Assembly (NCBI GenBank): GCA_018664485.1 | Contig: JABJOE010000007.1 | Span: 124,001 to 188,000 of the forward strand | Direction: 5' to 3' | From: Candidatus Uhrbacteria bacterium | GTDB lineage: Bacteria; Patescibacteria; ABY1; SG8-24; UBA9934 | DNA: 64,000 nt | Part shown: positions 43,071-51,648 of the stretch, one piece after another | Layout: every line of letters starts with the position of its first letter | Numbering within the stretch: the stretch's first letter is position 1 | The notes under the pieces: model-generated | Told to the model about the DNA's origin: nothing | Databases searched by the model: none | The model's input: the letters and a program-made list of their open reading frames with translations, nothing else | Program-made: the position numbers and the translations under genes

Positions 43071-45947
43071 TTAGAATCCAATTTCGATATCAAACTCAGA
43101 TGCGCGGAAAGATGACGACTGTTTGGTGTCAGGCTTTTCAAACGCAACAGATGATGAAAGTGTGCCGTCCCCAATCGCAGTATTGTGCTCATCAAACATC
43201 TTCTTCACCTCTGCATTGTCTGAGTAAACGAATAGATCAATCTTGTCCTCTATCGTGAGGCCTGCCTCTTTGCGTAGCTGGTTAACTTTTCGTACAACCT
43301 CACGAACCAAACCTTCTCGAATAAGGGCAGGTGTAAGCTCAGTATCTAACTCTACTTTTAAATCTCCTTCAGCTACAACTACTTCTTTCACGTTTACCTC
43401 TTGTGCTATCACTTCTGAGTAACCCTCACCCATACTTCCTGACGGTACGCTCACCTTCATAGATGCGAGCGGCTGCTTAATTGCACGTCCAGCTTCTTCT
43501 CGAGCGTCAAGTGCGCGACTCACAAGTGCACGAGCCTCTCCCATTTTCTCAATAACACCCTCATCAACCGCATCGGCAACTGGCCAGTCTGTAAGATGCA
43601 CACTCACTCGCCCTTCTTGCGCTCCATATCCACCATCAACTGACTGATAAATACTCTCAGCTAACATCGGCATGAATGGCGCGATCATCTGCGCAAATGT
43701 ATCTAGAACATGTCGCAAAGTAGCAAGTGCCTCGGTCTGGTCAGCACCCTCCTGCTTAAATCGGTCACGTGAGCGACGGATATACCAGGTTGAAAGATCG
43801 GTTACGAACGGTTGTAATACGCGAGCGGCCGTTTGAAGATCATAACCTTCCATAGCCTCTGTCTGCTCCGTAAGCACAGTATTAAGACGAGCCAGAATCC
43901 ATCTATCCAACACATGCTCACCTGATGGTGATCTTCCATCTCCACTATCCTTATAAAGATTGTAGAAAGAAACAACGTTGCTCAAAATATTTATGAACTG
44001 CTTTGAAACATCCTCAACACCCTTTTCGTTGAAGCGAAGATTCTCAGCGTGCACGACTGGTGACGACATCAGATAATATCGAATTGCATCTGACCCAAAA
44101 CGTTCCATCACTTCCATCGGATCTGGATAGTTCCGTAACCGTTTAGACATCTTCTTACCGTCTTCCGCAAGAACAATTCCGTTTACAATTACATTTTCGT
44201 ACGCCGGCTTATCAAAGAGGATTGTAGCGATCACGTGAAGCTTATGGAACCACAAACTTGTCTGATCAGCGCCCTCAGCAATGAATTTAGCCGGGAAACC
44301 TTTTTCAAACAGCTCTTTATTTTCAAACGGATAATGGTGCTGAGCATACGGCATAGAACCTGACTCAAACCAACAGTCTAACACTTCAGGAACACGCTTA
44401 TATTCTTTTCCATCCTTATTAAGAGTGAGTCCATCCACATACTGCTTATGAAGGTTGTCGATCTTCTCACCGGAAAGCGTCTCCAACTCCTCAATTGATC
44501 CAACACATAGGATGTCTCCATCTTCTGCACGCCATAATGGAAGAGGCGTTCCCCAATAACGTGATCGAGAAACCGACCAATCAGGTGAGGATGCCAATCC
44601 CTTTCCAAACCGTCCTTCTTTAATGTGTTCAGGCATCCAGCTGACCCCAGCGGCATTTTTTGTAAGTCGATCAACTATTGAACTCACTGACACAAACCAA
44701 GAAGTTGTGGAGTAGTTAATAAGAGGAGTGTCACAGCGCCAACAGTGAGGATAACTGTGTTCGATTTTCTGCTTTGAGAAAAGCTTTCCTGCGTGTGCTA
44801 AAGCCTTGATGATCTCAATATCAACCTTTGTATTGTCGTCCTTGGTCTTTACCGGCACGCCCTCAACTTTATAGCCAGCTTCCGAAAGTGGCTTTGCAAC
44901 CTCATCAACAAATATTCCATTCATCTCAACGTGCATGATAGGTGCCACCCCTTCCTTCTCACCGAGAGCCTTATCATCATCTCCAAACCCAGGAGCAATA
45001 TGCACTACACCGGTTCCATCCTCAACAGTTACAAAGTCGGCAGACACGACGCGGAATGCATTTTTATGATCAGCGAAATATGGAAATAGAGGTTCATACG
45101 TAGACCCTAGAAGGTCCTCAGTCTTTACCGGCCCCTCAACGGTATACTGCGAATCAGCAAATACATTTTCAACCAACTCCTTTGCCATTATAAACCTTCC
45201 TTCTTCTGTCTTAACTAAAACGTAATCAATATCCTCACCTATAGCGAGCAATACATTTCCAGGCAAAGTCCAAGGTGTTGTAGTCCATGCCAGAACATTA
45301 ACTCCTTCATACTCACCGCTGGTCAACTTAAATTCTGCAATAACTGAAAGATCCTTAACATCCTTATACCCTTCGTTAACTTCAAACTTTGATAAAACAG
45401 TTTCACAACGTGGGCATACATGCAAAGACTTATTCCCCTCGTAGATAACTCCCTTATCCCACATCTGTTTGAAAACCCACCACACAGATTCCATGAAATT
45501 CAAATCCATCGTCTTGTAATCATTCTCCATGTCTACCCAGCGGCCAAGTCGGCGGACAACTTTCTTCCACTCCTTCGCATACACCATCACCTCTGAGTGA
45601 CAGCTATCGTTAAACTTCGCGACTCCCATCTCTTCAATCTCTTTCTTGGAGTTCAACTCAAACTTTTTCTCGACAATGTTCTCAATCGGAAGACCGTGAC
45701 AATCCCACCCCCATTTTCGATCAACTTTATACCCTTTCATTGTCCAAAAACGAGGAACTACATCCTTCATAACACCGGCGACGATATGACCATAGTGAGG
45801 AAGTCCGGTTGCAAATGGAGGTCCATCGTAAAAAGTAAACAATTCAGCATCGCTTCTTTGCGCGATTGAACGCTCGAAACAGCCATGTTCATCCCAATAT
45901 TCTAGGACTTTATTTTCAACATCTGAGTGAGTTTCTCGTTTCGACAT
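43071..45947 (-). CDS. ileS: Isoleucyl-tRNA synthetase
   Basis: 958 residues from ATG 45947 (MSKRETHSDVENKVLEYW); a TTG at 45959 is an alternative. Class I: PHYGH (HIGH box) near residue 50, CHGLPIENIVEKK, editing domain with TTTPWTLPGN, GKKMSKRLRNYPDP (KMSKS) near residue 605, and a C-terminal anticodon-binding domain. The RLRNYPDP form after the KMSKR and the domain layout look like the eukaryote/archaeon-like IleRS class found in CPR and some bacteria rather than E. coli IleS. It must accept tRNA-Ile(UAU). Its leader holds an Ile-codon attenuator. Confidence 0.96.
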   Translation of the reverse strand: MSKRETHSDVENKVLEYWDEHGCFERSIAQRSDAELFTFYDGPPFATGLPHYGHIVAGVMKDVVPRFWTMKGYKVDRKWGWDCHGLPIENIVEKKFELNSKKEIEEMGVAKFNDSCHSEVMVYAKEWKKVVRRLGRWVDMENDYKTMDLNFMESVWWVFKQMWDKGVIYEGNKSLHVCPRCETVLSKFEVNEGYKDVKDLSVIAEFKLTSGEYEGVNVLAWTTTPWTLPGNVLLAIGEDIDYVLVKTEEGRFIMAKELVENVFADSQYTVEGPVKTEDLLGSTYEPLFPYFADHKNAFRVVSADFVTVEDGTGVVHIAPGFGDDDKALGEKEGVAPIMHVEMNGIFVDEVAKPLSEAGYKVEGVPVKTKDDNTKVDIEIIKALAHAGKLFSKQKIEHSYPHCWRCDTPLINYSTTSWFVSVSSIVDRLTKNAAGVSWMPEHIKEGRFGKGLASSPDWSVSRSRYWGTPLPLWRAEDGDILCVGSIEELETLSGEKIDNLHKQYVDGLTLNKDGKEYKRVPEVLDCWFESGSMPYAQHHYPFENKELFEKGFPAKFIAEGADQTSLWFHKLHVIATILFDKPAYENVIVNGIVLAEDGKKMSKRLRNYPDPMEVMERFGSDAIRYYLMSSPVVHAENLRFNEKGVEDVSKQFINILSNVVSFYNLYKDSGDGRSPSGEHVLDRWILARLNTVLTEQTEAMEGYDLQTAARVLQPFVTDLSTWYIRRSRDRFKQEGADQTEALATLRHVLDTFAQMIAPFMPMLAESIYQSVDGGYGAQEGRVSVHLTDWPVADAVDEGVIEKMGEARALVSRALDAREEAGRAIKQPLASMKVSVPSGSMGEGYSEVIAQEVNVKEVVVAEGDLKVELDTELTPALIREGLVREVVRKVNQLRKEAGLTIEDKIDLFVYSDNAEVKKMFDEHNTAIGDGTLSSSVAFEKPDTKQSSSFRASEFDIEIGF

Positions 45948-45968
45948 ATAATTATTCAAATTTTCTAT

Positions 45969-46027
45969 AAAAAAGGCCCGCTCTCGGCAGGTTTTTCGTG
46001 CAAACAGATCATCGAAAAAACCCCGCC
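45969..46027 (-). promoter_or_regulatory. ileS transcription attenuator (antiterminator and terminator)
   Basis: On the minus strand, segment 2 (46013-46027, GGCGGGG plus T-run plus CG) can pair with segment 3 (45986-45998, CGAAAAACCTGCC). Segment 3 can instead pair CCTGC (45987-45991) with GCGGG (45977-45981), forming a terminator with six T (45969-45974). Segment 1, CGCC just before the leader stop, pairs with GGCG of segment 2. This 1:2 / 2:3 / 3:4 arrangement is the classical attenuator layout. Confidence 0.8.
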
Positions 46028-46029
46028 AT

Positions 46030-46074
46030 TTAAAGGCGAATGATTGTTTCTATAATAATCTGAGAACTTTTCAT
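46030..46074 (-). CDS. ileS leader peptide, five Ile in 14 residues
   Basis: ATG 46074, product MKSSQIIIETIIRL, stop TAA at 46030-46032 inside the loop of the 1:2 hairpin. Codons include ATT ATT ATA and ATC ATT, so stalling at Ile codons, including AUA read by tRNA-Ile(UAU), is expected when charged tRNA-Ile is scarce. The stop position puts a stalled ribosome over segment 1 and frees segment 2 for the antiterminator. Confidence 0.8.
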   Translation of the reverse strand: MKSSQIIIETIIRL

Positions 46075-46083
46075 AACAGTGAT

Positions 46084-46112
46084 AGCTTAGCGAAATTAGG
46101 CACAGGAGTCAA
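46084..46112 (-). promoter_or_regulatory. Promoter of the ileS leader
   Basis: Minus strand TTGACT, 17 nt, TAAGCT. The -10 ends 10 nt before the leader peptide ATG, so the leader is translated almost from its 5' end. Confidence 0.7.
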
Positions 46113-46141
46113 TCTCCTCTATTGCTGTATAATGCCATCAT

Positions 46142-47245
46142 ATGAACCAGACTATTTACATCGGTGCAGACCATGCAGGCTTTGATCTGAAAGAAATTCT
46201 CAAAGAGCATCTCGAATCAAACGGCTATCATGTTGAAGACCTCGGAGCATACTACCTAGACCCGGCGGATGACTACCCACGTTATGCAAAAGAAGTCGCA
46301 TCAGCCGTAGCCGAGCATCCTGGATCCCTCGGTATTCTTTCATGCGGAAACGCTGAGGGGATCTGTATTGCCGCAAACAAATTTGACGGTATTCGTGCTG
46401 GAATCGGTTACTCCACAAAATCAGCAGAGACAATGCGGGCTGACGACAACGCAAATATCATCTGCATTCCGGGCAGACTCAAAACGCCAGACGATCCGCT
46501 TGTAATTGCAGAAGCGTTCTTGGGAACCCCATTCTCCAAAGCCCCCCGACATGTACGCCGACTAGGATCACTCCACGCCATCGAGCATGAAGACGGTCCA
46601 CTCACAACCGTAGTACCGGCATTACTCGTGCAACACGAAAATGAATTTCGAAAAAAAATAAACCATGCAGGACTACGTCAAATTGCCCCGCTATGGCAAA
46701 TCGATATAATGGACGGTACACTCGTTGATCCTGTTTCCTGGGCAGACCCGCGAGTTATCAAAACAATGGGACAACTTCCAAACTTTGAACTGCATCTAAT
46801 GATAGAAGATCCATTGCCGACAATCGTAGCTTTCAAAGAACAAATCCCTACCCTTACTCGCGCAATCATTCACGCCGAAATTCAAGAACCACTCAAACCT
46901 CTGATAACAGCCATAAAAGATCTGGACATTGAAGTCGGTATCGCGCTAAATCCTGAAACAAAAATCAGAAAACATCTCACTGATATCGAGCGATGCGATC
47001 TACTCCTTATTATGGGCATACATCCTGGGGCATCAGCACAACCATTTCTAGGACGTAAAATCCTGCGGAAGATAAAACGAGCTCGCAAACTCGCCCACCA
47101 CATTCCAGTTGCAATCGATGGTGGCGTAAATATGAAAACAGCTCCTAAAATAGTAAGTGCGGGCGCACGACAGCTATGTACAGCGTCAGCTATATGGAAA
47201 GCAGAGGATCCAGTTGAGGCCTACCGCAATTTCCAGCACTTATAA
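46142..47245 (+). CDS. Fused ribose-5-phosphate isomerase B and ribulose-phosphate 3-epimerase
   Basis: 367 residues. Residues 1-~148 are RpiB (GADHAGFDLKEILKEHL, DYPRYAKEVA, SCGNAEGICIAANKFDGIRAGI with the catalytic Cys); residues ~155-367 are Rpe (DIMDGTLVDPVSW, ELHLMIEDP, IALNPET, MGIHPGASAQPFLG, AIDGGVNMKTAP). Together they interconvert Ru5P, R5P and Xu5P in the non-oxidative pentose phosphate pathway. In the Rpe half the usual Ser of the N-terminal PS motif is Ala (VPALLV) and the first metal His is Gln (WQIDIMDG), so metal binding may be altered. TATAAT ends 8 nt before ATG 46142 (leaderless). Confidence 0.9.
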   Translation: MNQTIYIGADHAGFDLKEILKEHLESNGYHVEDLGAYYLDPADDYPRYAKEVASAVAEHPGSLGILSCGNAEGICIAANKFDGIRAGIGYSTKSAETMRADDNANIICIPGRLKTPDDPLVIAEAFLGTPFSKAPRHVRRLGSLHAIEHEDGPLTTVVPALLVQHENEFRKKINHAGLRQIAPLWQIDIMDGTLVDPVSWADPRVIKTMGQLPNFELHLMIEDPLPTIVAFKEQIPTLTRAIIHAEIQEPLKPLITAIKDLDIEVGIALNPETKIRKHLTDIERCDLLLIMGIHPGASAQPFLGRKILRKIKRARKLAHHIPVAIDGGVNMKTAPKIVSAGARQLCTASAIWKAEDPVEAYRNFQHL

Positions 47246-47352
47246 GCTAAACACATTCCCCAACCCCCCTTTAAATCAAAAAACACCCGTGTTATACTCG
47301 TTTTGTACATAAGGAACTCTACAAGAAGTAGAATCCATAATATTTTTCACCT

Positions 47353-48162
47353 ATGCGAATAGCTCTACACTTTAAGCAGTTAATTATTGCTTTCTTGGCA
47401 CTTTCCATCGCTTTTGTCGGCGTTATGGTCGCACACGAAGCACAGGCACTTACAGATATCGACGATGTCGGTTCTGACTCACTGATCCGAGGTGAGACTT
47501 TTTCTGCCGTTTACTACATGGGTGCTGACGGATTCCGATACGTTTTCCCGAACTCAAACACATACTTCACTTGGTATGACGATTTCGATGCAGTTAAGAT
47601 GATCTCTGACTCTGATCTCGCTACTATCCAGATTGGCGGAAACGTAACTTACCGACCAGGGTCAAGCATGATCAAGATCCAGTCTGATCCAAAGACTTAC
47701 GCTGTAGCTCAAGGAGGAACGCTCCGACACATCGACTCAGAAGAAGTTGCTGTAGCTCTATACGGATCAGCTTGGAACACTCACATTGATGACGTTTCAG
47801 ACGGATTCTTCACAAACTACAACATTGGAGACGTAGTCGAAGATGCAGATGACTACTCTATTTCTGACGAACAGGATGCATCAGACAGTATCAATGATGA
47901 CAAAGGACTTGAGGAACCAGAGTTGATCGAGCTCACATCTGATGGATTTGATCCAATTGATGTCACAATCGACGCTGGGCAGGTAGTACAGTTCATCAAC
48001 ACTGATACTGAGAAGCACTCCGTTACTGCTGACGACCTATCATGGGGTTCTGGAACTATGCAGTCAGACGGTGAGTACGTTCACCGCTTCGAAGAAGAAG
48101 GAACTTACACATTCTTCGATAGTTATGACTCTTCAAACACAGGAGCGATCTACGTAGAGTAG
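47353..48162 (+). CDS. Secreted protein with C-terminal cupredoxin-like domain
   Basis: 269 residues. Signal peptide MRIALHFKQLIIAFLALSIAFVGVMVAHEAQA. The middle (residues ~40-160) has the tandem Y/W-rich units (VYYMGADGFRYVFPNSNTYFTWYDDFDAVKMISDSDLA, TYAVAQGGTLRHIDSEEVA) found in many CPR exported proteins. Residues ~190-269 form a cupredoxin-like domain (DVTIDAGQVVQFINTDTEKHSVTADDL, GTYTFFDSYDSSNTGAIYVE). One His of the copper site is present, but the Cys/His/Met of the second loop are missing, so copper binding is unlikely. A promoter (TTATACT near 47292) precedes it and a palindrome begins at the stop codon. Confidence 0.75.
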   Translation: MRIALHFKQLIIAFLALSIAFVGVMVAHEAQALTDIDDVGSDSLIRGETFSAVYYMGADGFRYVFPNSNTYFTWYDDFDAVKMISDSDLATIQIGGNVTYRPGSSMIKIQSDPKTYAVAQGGTLRHIDSEEVAVALYGSAWNTHIDDVSDGFFTNYNIGDVVEDADDYSISDEQDASDSINDDKGLEEPELIELTSDGFDPIDVTIDAGQVVQFINTDTEKHSVTADDLSWGSGTMQSDGEYVHRFEEEGTYTFFDSYDSSNTGAIYVE

Positions 48163-48270
48163 AGCACCACAGAGCAGCGTCCTTCGAACTTCTCGTCATA
48201 ATCCTTCGTCACCGTACAGTTAGTACGACTCCTCGGATTACTCCTCGAGCGTCCGAATGACATCTACTCT
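48156..48270 (+). repeat. Long imperfect palindrome, CGTAC-tip family, overlapping a stop codon
   Basis: Outer arms AGAGTAGA (48156-48163, includes the TAG stop) and TCTACTCT (48263-48270); inner TAATCC/GGATTA. Tip: CGTAC, AGTTA, GTACG (48213-48227). Loop sides TTCGTCAC and ACTCCTC fit the consensus closely. Confidence 0.8.
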
Positions 48271-48296
48271 GAGGAGTTTACAAAAATTCAAGCAAC

Positions 48297-48332
48297 AAAA
48301 GATGCGGCTAAGTGCCGTGTCTTTTGTTATAC
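48297..48332 (+). terminator. Terminator with adjacent -10 box
   Basis: AAAAGA and CGGC pair with GCCG and TCTTTT, followed by GTTATACT, which would serve as the -10 of the next gene. About 110 nt of leader remain before ATG 48444. Confidence 0.7.
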
Positions 48333-48443
48333 TGAGACTACAATCATTAGACAGCAATCAATCGAAATTGCTTTAGATACCGGTACGTCACGAGGCGGTC
48401 ACGACAAGCCGATATATGAAGTAATTTTAAAAGATGAAACACT

Positions 48444-48821
48444 ATGAAAACAATTCACTGGATCCTCTTTACTATCTCCTTCTGGATTATCCTTGCGCCA
48501 TTCATTGGTGACGATATCCTCGTTCTATTTTTCGGAGAATTATTTGATCAAGACCAGATAGTGAGTCTGCTTCGTTGGGACGACCTCTTCCTCGGACTCG
48601 GTATTACAGTCCTAGCGCTCGTTGCAGTCACGATGGAACAAGGCTCAAAAAAATACCCTGGCCTCAAAGCAATGCACTGGATGCAGGTAATGCTTGGTAC
48701 CTGGATTGCCGTTGCGCCATTCGCACTTAACTTCACCTACGAGCAATTCACCTGGTCACACCTTGTAACCGGTATGCTCGTGACGACATTCGCGCTGATG
48801 CACATAACCTACGAACCATAA
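48444..48821 (+). CDS. SPW-repeat membrane protein
   Basis: 125 residues, two tandem copies of the SPW unit (HWILFTISFWIILAPFIG and HWMQVMLGTWIAVAPFAL), each followed by a second helix, four helices in all. Small SPW proteins are common but of unknown function. It precedes the transketolase genes by 28 nt. Confidence 0.8.
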   Translation: MKTIHWILFTISFWIILAPFIGDDILVLFFGELFDQDQIVSLLRWDDLFLGLGITVLALVAVTMEQGSKKYPGLKAMHWMQVMLGTWIAVAPFALNFTYEQFTWSHLVTGMLVTTFALMHITYEP

Positions 48822-48849
48822 AAACCGTCTCCTAAACTTGATCATATAT

Positions 48850-49728
48850 ATGCCATCTGTACGAGACATACCCTCTATTACTGACAAAAAGCTTCATTCA
48901 CTGGAGAAAAAAGCGAACTTGATTCGCCAAGATGTTTTAAAAATGCTCCGCGAAGCCGGCTCTGGTCATAGTGCCGGACCACTCGGACTTGCCGATATTT
49001 TTACATCTTTATATTTTCACGTACTCAAACATGACCCTAAGAAACCAGGCTGGAGCGATCGTGACCGTCTATTGCTTTCATGTGGCCATGTAGTTCCTAT
49101 TCGTTACGCTGCAATGGCGCATGCCGGATACTTCCCAAAGAAAGATCTGATGACATTGCGAAAGCTTGGATCCAAACTTCAGGGACATCCGGAAGTGACA
49201 CAGATGAAATCGCTCGAAAATACGTCTGGACCACTCGGCGACGGTGGACCTCAGTCCTGTGGAATGGCTTACGTTGCAAAAGCAGACAAACTTCCTTGGC
49301 ACACATACTGTGTACTTTCTGAGGGAGACTTGGAAGCAGGAATTACCTGGGAGGCTGCGATGTTCGCCGGTAAAAATAATCTCCACAATCTCACATGGAT
49401 AATTGATCGTAACAATATTCAAATCGACGGCTACACAGAGGACATCATGCCCCTTGAGCCATTGGCAGATAAGTTTGCAGCATTTAATTGGACCGTCATT
49501 GAAATAGATGGTCACAACATAATGCAATTCGTTGACGCATGTCGTTACGCACAGACAATCTGGGAGAACCCGGTCGTAATTATCGCCCACACAGTCCCAG
49601 GAAAAGGAGTAGACTTCATGGAGTTTGAACCAGGGTGGCACGGAAAGCCTCCGGGAAGCGATGAGCTACGTGATGCATTACGTGAATTACGAACACTCGG
49701 AGGAACTATTGAAAGTGAATCAGAATAA
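48850..49728 (+). CDS. Transketolase, N-terminal (ThDP-binding) subunit
   Basis: 292 residues, from ATG 48850. Carries GSGHSAGPLGLADIFTSLYF, the ThDP/Mg motif region GDGGPQSCGMAYVAKADKL...LSEGDLEAGITWEAAMFAGKNNLHNLTWIIDRNNIQIDG (GDG to N). Works with the C-terminal subunit at 50635 to move two-carbon units between sugars. The subunits are separate, as in archaea and many CPR bacteria. A DUF4349 gene lies between them, 1 nt after this stop. Confidence 0.93.
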   Translation: MPSVRDIPSITDKKLHSLEKKANLIRQDVLKMLREAGSGHSAGPLGLADIFTSLYFHVLKHDPKKPGWSDRDRLLLSCGHVVPIRYAAMAHAGYFPKKDLMTLRKLGSKLQGHPEVTQMKSLENTSGPLGDGGPQSCGMAYVAKADKLPWHTYCVLSEGDLEAGITWEAAMFAGKNNLHNLTWIIDRNNIQIDGYTEDIMPLEPLADKFAAFNWTVIEIDGHNIMQFVDACRYAQTIWENPVVIIAHTVPGKGVDFMEFEPGWHGKPPGSDELRDALRELRTLGGTIESESE

Positions 49729-49729
49729 T

Positions 49730-50632
49730 ATGAAAAATGTAAAAACAATTTGGATCTGGGTTAGCTCCATAATCATCATCCTATTAGCTGCAATCATACT
49801 TGTCTCTCTACGCGGAGCGAGTACATCATCAATGGATCCCGTATATATAGATTACGGCTACGATGAGGTATTCATGGAATCAGAATTCGCAGAGTCTGCT
49901 GCATCATCGCTGTACCTTGCCGATGGTAGCCTTGATAGGAGTTACGATGACGATGTTTCTGAACAAAATTATATTATTAAAACTGGAAGTATTGAGATGC
50001 GAGTGGATTCCGTTGCAGATGCCATGGAACAGCTCGAGACTACAGCGGCAACATACGCTGGCTACATCCAATACAGTTATATTGATCGATCCGATGAATT
50101 CGTTGACGGGTTCGCAACCGTTCGTGTGGACGCTTCAGTATTCGCTGCTGCCATGGACGATATTCAGGGACTTGCAACCGCAATTCACTACTCACAAGTT
50201 TCAAGCGACGATGTTACGGAACAGGTTTTCGACATCCAAGCACGACTCTCAAACGCTCAAGCAGAAGAAGAGAGCTATCTAGAAGTCCTTAACATCGCAA
50301 CAAGTGTAGAAGATATCCTAGACGTCAGACGCTACCTCTCACAGGTGCGTGAAACGATAGAACGTTACGAGGCACAACTTGAATACTACGAAACAGCTAC
50401 GTCTCTTGCCACGATCAGCGTTGAGATGACTGAAGAGACCTCTATCTTGTTAGACTCAGATACTTTTAGACCTAGTCAGTCCGTAGTAGAAGCAGCACAG
50501 ACAGTTGTGTCACTAGCACAATCTCTAGTGATCGCAGTGATATGGATCATCATCGTTGGAGGAGGAATCCTCATCCCTATCGCTATCTTCTACTGGCTTG
50601 CAGGTAAGGTATATAGACGACTGAAAAAATAG
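49730..50632 (+). CDS. DUF4349 membrane protein
   Basis: 300 residues from ATG 49730. One N-terminal helix (IWIWVSSIIIILLAAIILV), an extracellular DUF4349 region (YIIKTGSIEMRVDSVADAMEQLETTAATYAGYIQYS, coiled-coil region SQVRETIERYEAQLEYYETATSLATISVEM) and a C-terminal helix before a basic tail. Function unknown in all organisms. It is inserted in frame-independent fashion between the two transketolase genes with 1-nt and 2-nt gaps, so it is cotranscribed. Confidence 0.85.
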   Translation: MKNVKTIWIWVSSIIIILLAAIILVSLRGASTSSMDPVYIDYGYDEVFMESEFAESAASSLYLADGSLDRSYDDDVSEQNYIIKTGSIEMRVDSVADAMEQLETTAATYAGYIQYSYIDRSDEFVDGFATVRVDASVFAAAMDDIQGLATAIHYSQVSSDDVTEQVFDIQARLSNAQAEEESYLEVLNIATSVEDILDVRRYLSQVRETIERYEAQLEYYETATSLATISVEMTEETSILLDSDTFRPSQSVVEAAQTVVSLAQSLVIAVIWIIIVGGGILIPIAIFYWLAGKVYRRLKK

Positions 50633-50634
50633 AT

Positions 50635-51624
50635 ATGAAAAAGGAGCAACCAAAACTAGCAAGAAGCTGGAAAAATCCAAGTCGTCTTAAGCTAATCCCT
50701 ACCCGTAATGGTTTCGGTGAGGGATTAGTCGAAGCTGGAAAGGCTGACAAGAACGTAATGGTGATCTCTGCTGACCTTACAGACTCAACAAGGGCAAGCT
50801 ACTTCAAAGATGCCTTCCCTGATCGGTTTGTTCAGTTCGGAGTTGCAGAGCAAGCGATGGCAGCAACAGCGGCGGGTATGGCTCTCGCCGGAAAGACGGT
50901 TTTCATCGCAAGCTACGCCGCATTTTCACCTGGACGAAACTGGGAACAGATTCGAACAACTGCTTGTCTACAAAAAGCTAACGTAAAAATAGCTGGAGCG
51001 CATGCTGGGATCTCCGTCGGTCCAGATGGTGCAACTCACCAGATGGTTGAAGACATTGCAATTACGCGTGTACTCCCTGAAATGAAAGTACTAGTACCAT
51101 GTGACTCAATCGAGACTCGTAAAGCGACGATTGCTGCAGCAAAAATGAAAGGACCGGTATATGTCCGCTTTGCAAGATCATCAAGCCCTGTCTTTACAAC
51201 AAACGCAACTCCGTTTGCCGTTGGTAAAGCGCAGGTCTTCCGTGACGGATCCGACCTTGCCATCATCGCCTGTGGACCTCTTGTATATGAAGCCCTGATG
51301 GCGGCAGAGGAACTTTCAAAGCTCGGTATCGAAGCTCGAGTTATCAATAACGTGAGTGTAAAGCCGATGGACGAGAAGACAATCGTGCAAGCTGCAAAAG
51401 ACTGTGGTGCGATCGTCACAATAGAGGAAGCTCAAGCGGCTGCCGGAATGGGTTCAGCGGTATGTGAAATAACATCGCAACACTTCCCCGTCCCAGTAGA
51501 ACGTATGGGCATGCAAGACCGCTTCGGTGAATCCGGAGAGCCCAACGAGCTACTAGAGCACTTCGGATTAACTGCTCCGTATATTGTAAAAGCAGCCAAA
51601 CGAATAATGAAAAAGAAGAAATAG
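50635..51624 (+). CDS. Transketolase, C-terminal subunit
   Basis: 329 residues: pyrimidine-binding domain (PTRNGFGEGLVEAGKADKNVMVISADLTDST, FVQFGVAEQAMAATAAGMALAGKTVFIASYAAF with the catalytic Glu in GVAEQ) and the transketolase C-terminal domain (VGKAQVFRDGSDLAIIACGPLVYEALMAAEEL). Partner of the 48850 gene. A terminator with eight T follows. Confidence 0.93.
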   Translation: MKKEQPKLARSWKNPSRLKLIPTRNGFGEGLVEAGKADKNVMVISADLTDSTRASYFKDAFPDRFVQFGVAEQAMAATAAGMALAGKTVFIASYAAFSPGRNWEQIRTTACLQKANVKIAGAHAGISVGPDGATHQMVEDIAITRVLPEMKVLVPCDSIETRKATIAAAKMKGPVYVRFARSSSPVFTTNATPFAVGKAQVFRDGSDLAIIACGPLVYEALMAAEELSKLGIEARVINNVSVKPMDEKTIVQAAKDCGAIVTIEEAQAAAGMGSAVCEITSQHFPVPVERMGMQDRFGESGEPNELLEHFGLTAPYIVKAAKRIMKKKK

Positions 51625-51648
51625 TCATAGGCTCAATTTTGACAGAAA

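Noticed and set aside
1706..48270. REP/RAYT or IS200-type transposon ends
   Set aside because: No transposase or RAYT gene in the window, no conserved foot tetranucleotide, and outer arms are unique to each copy. A distant relation cannot be excluded.
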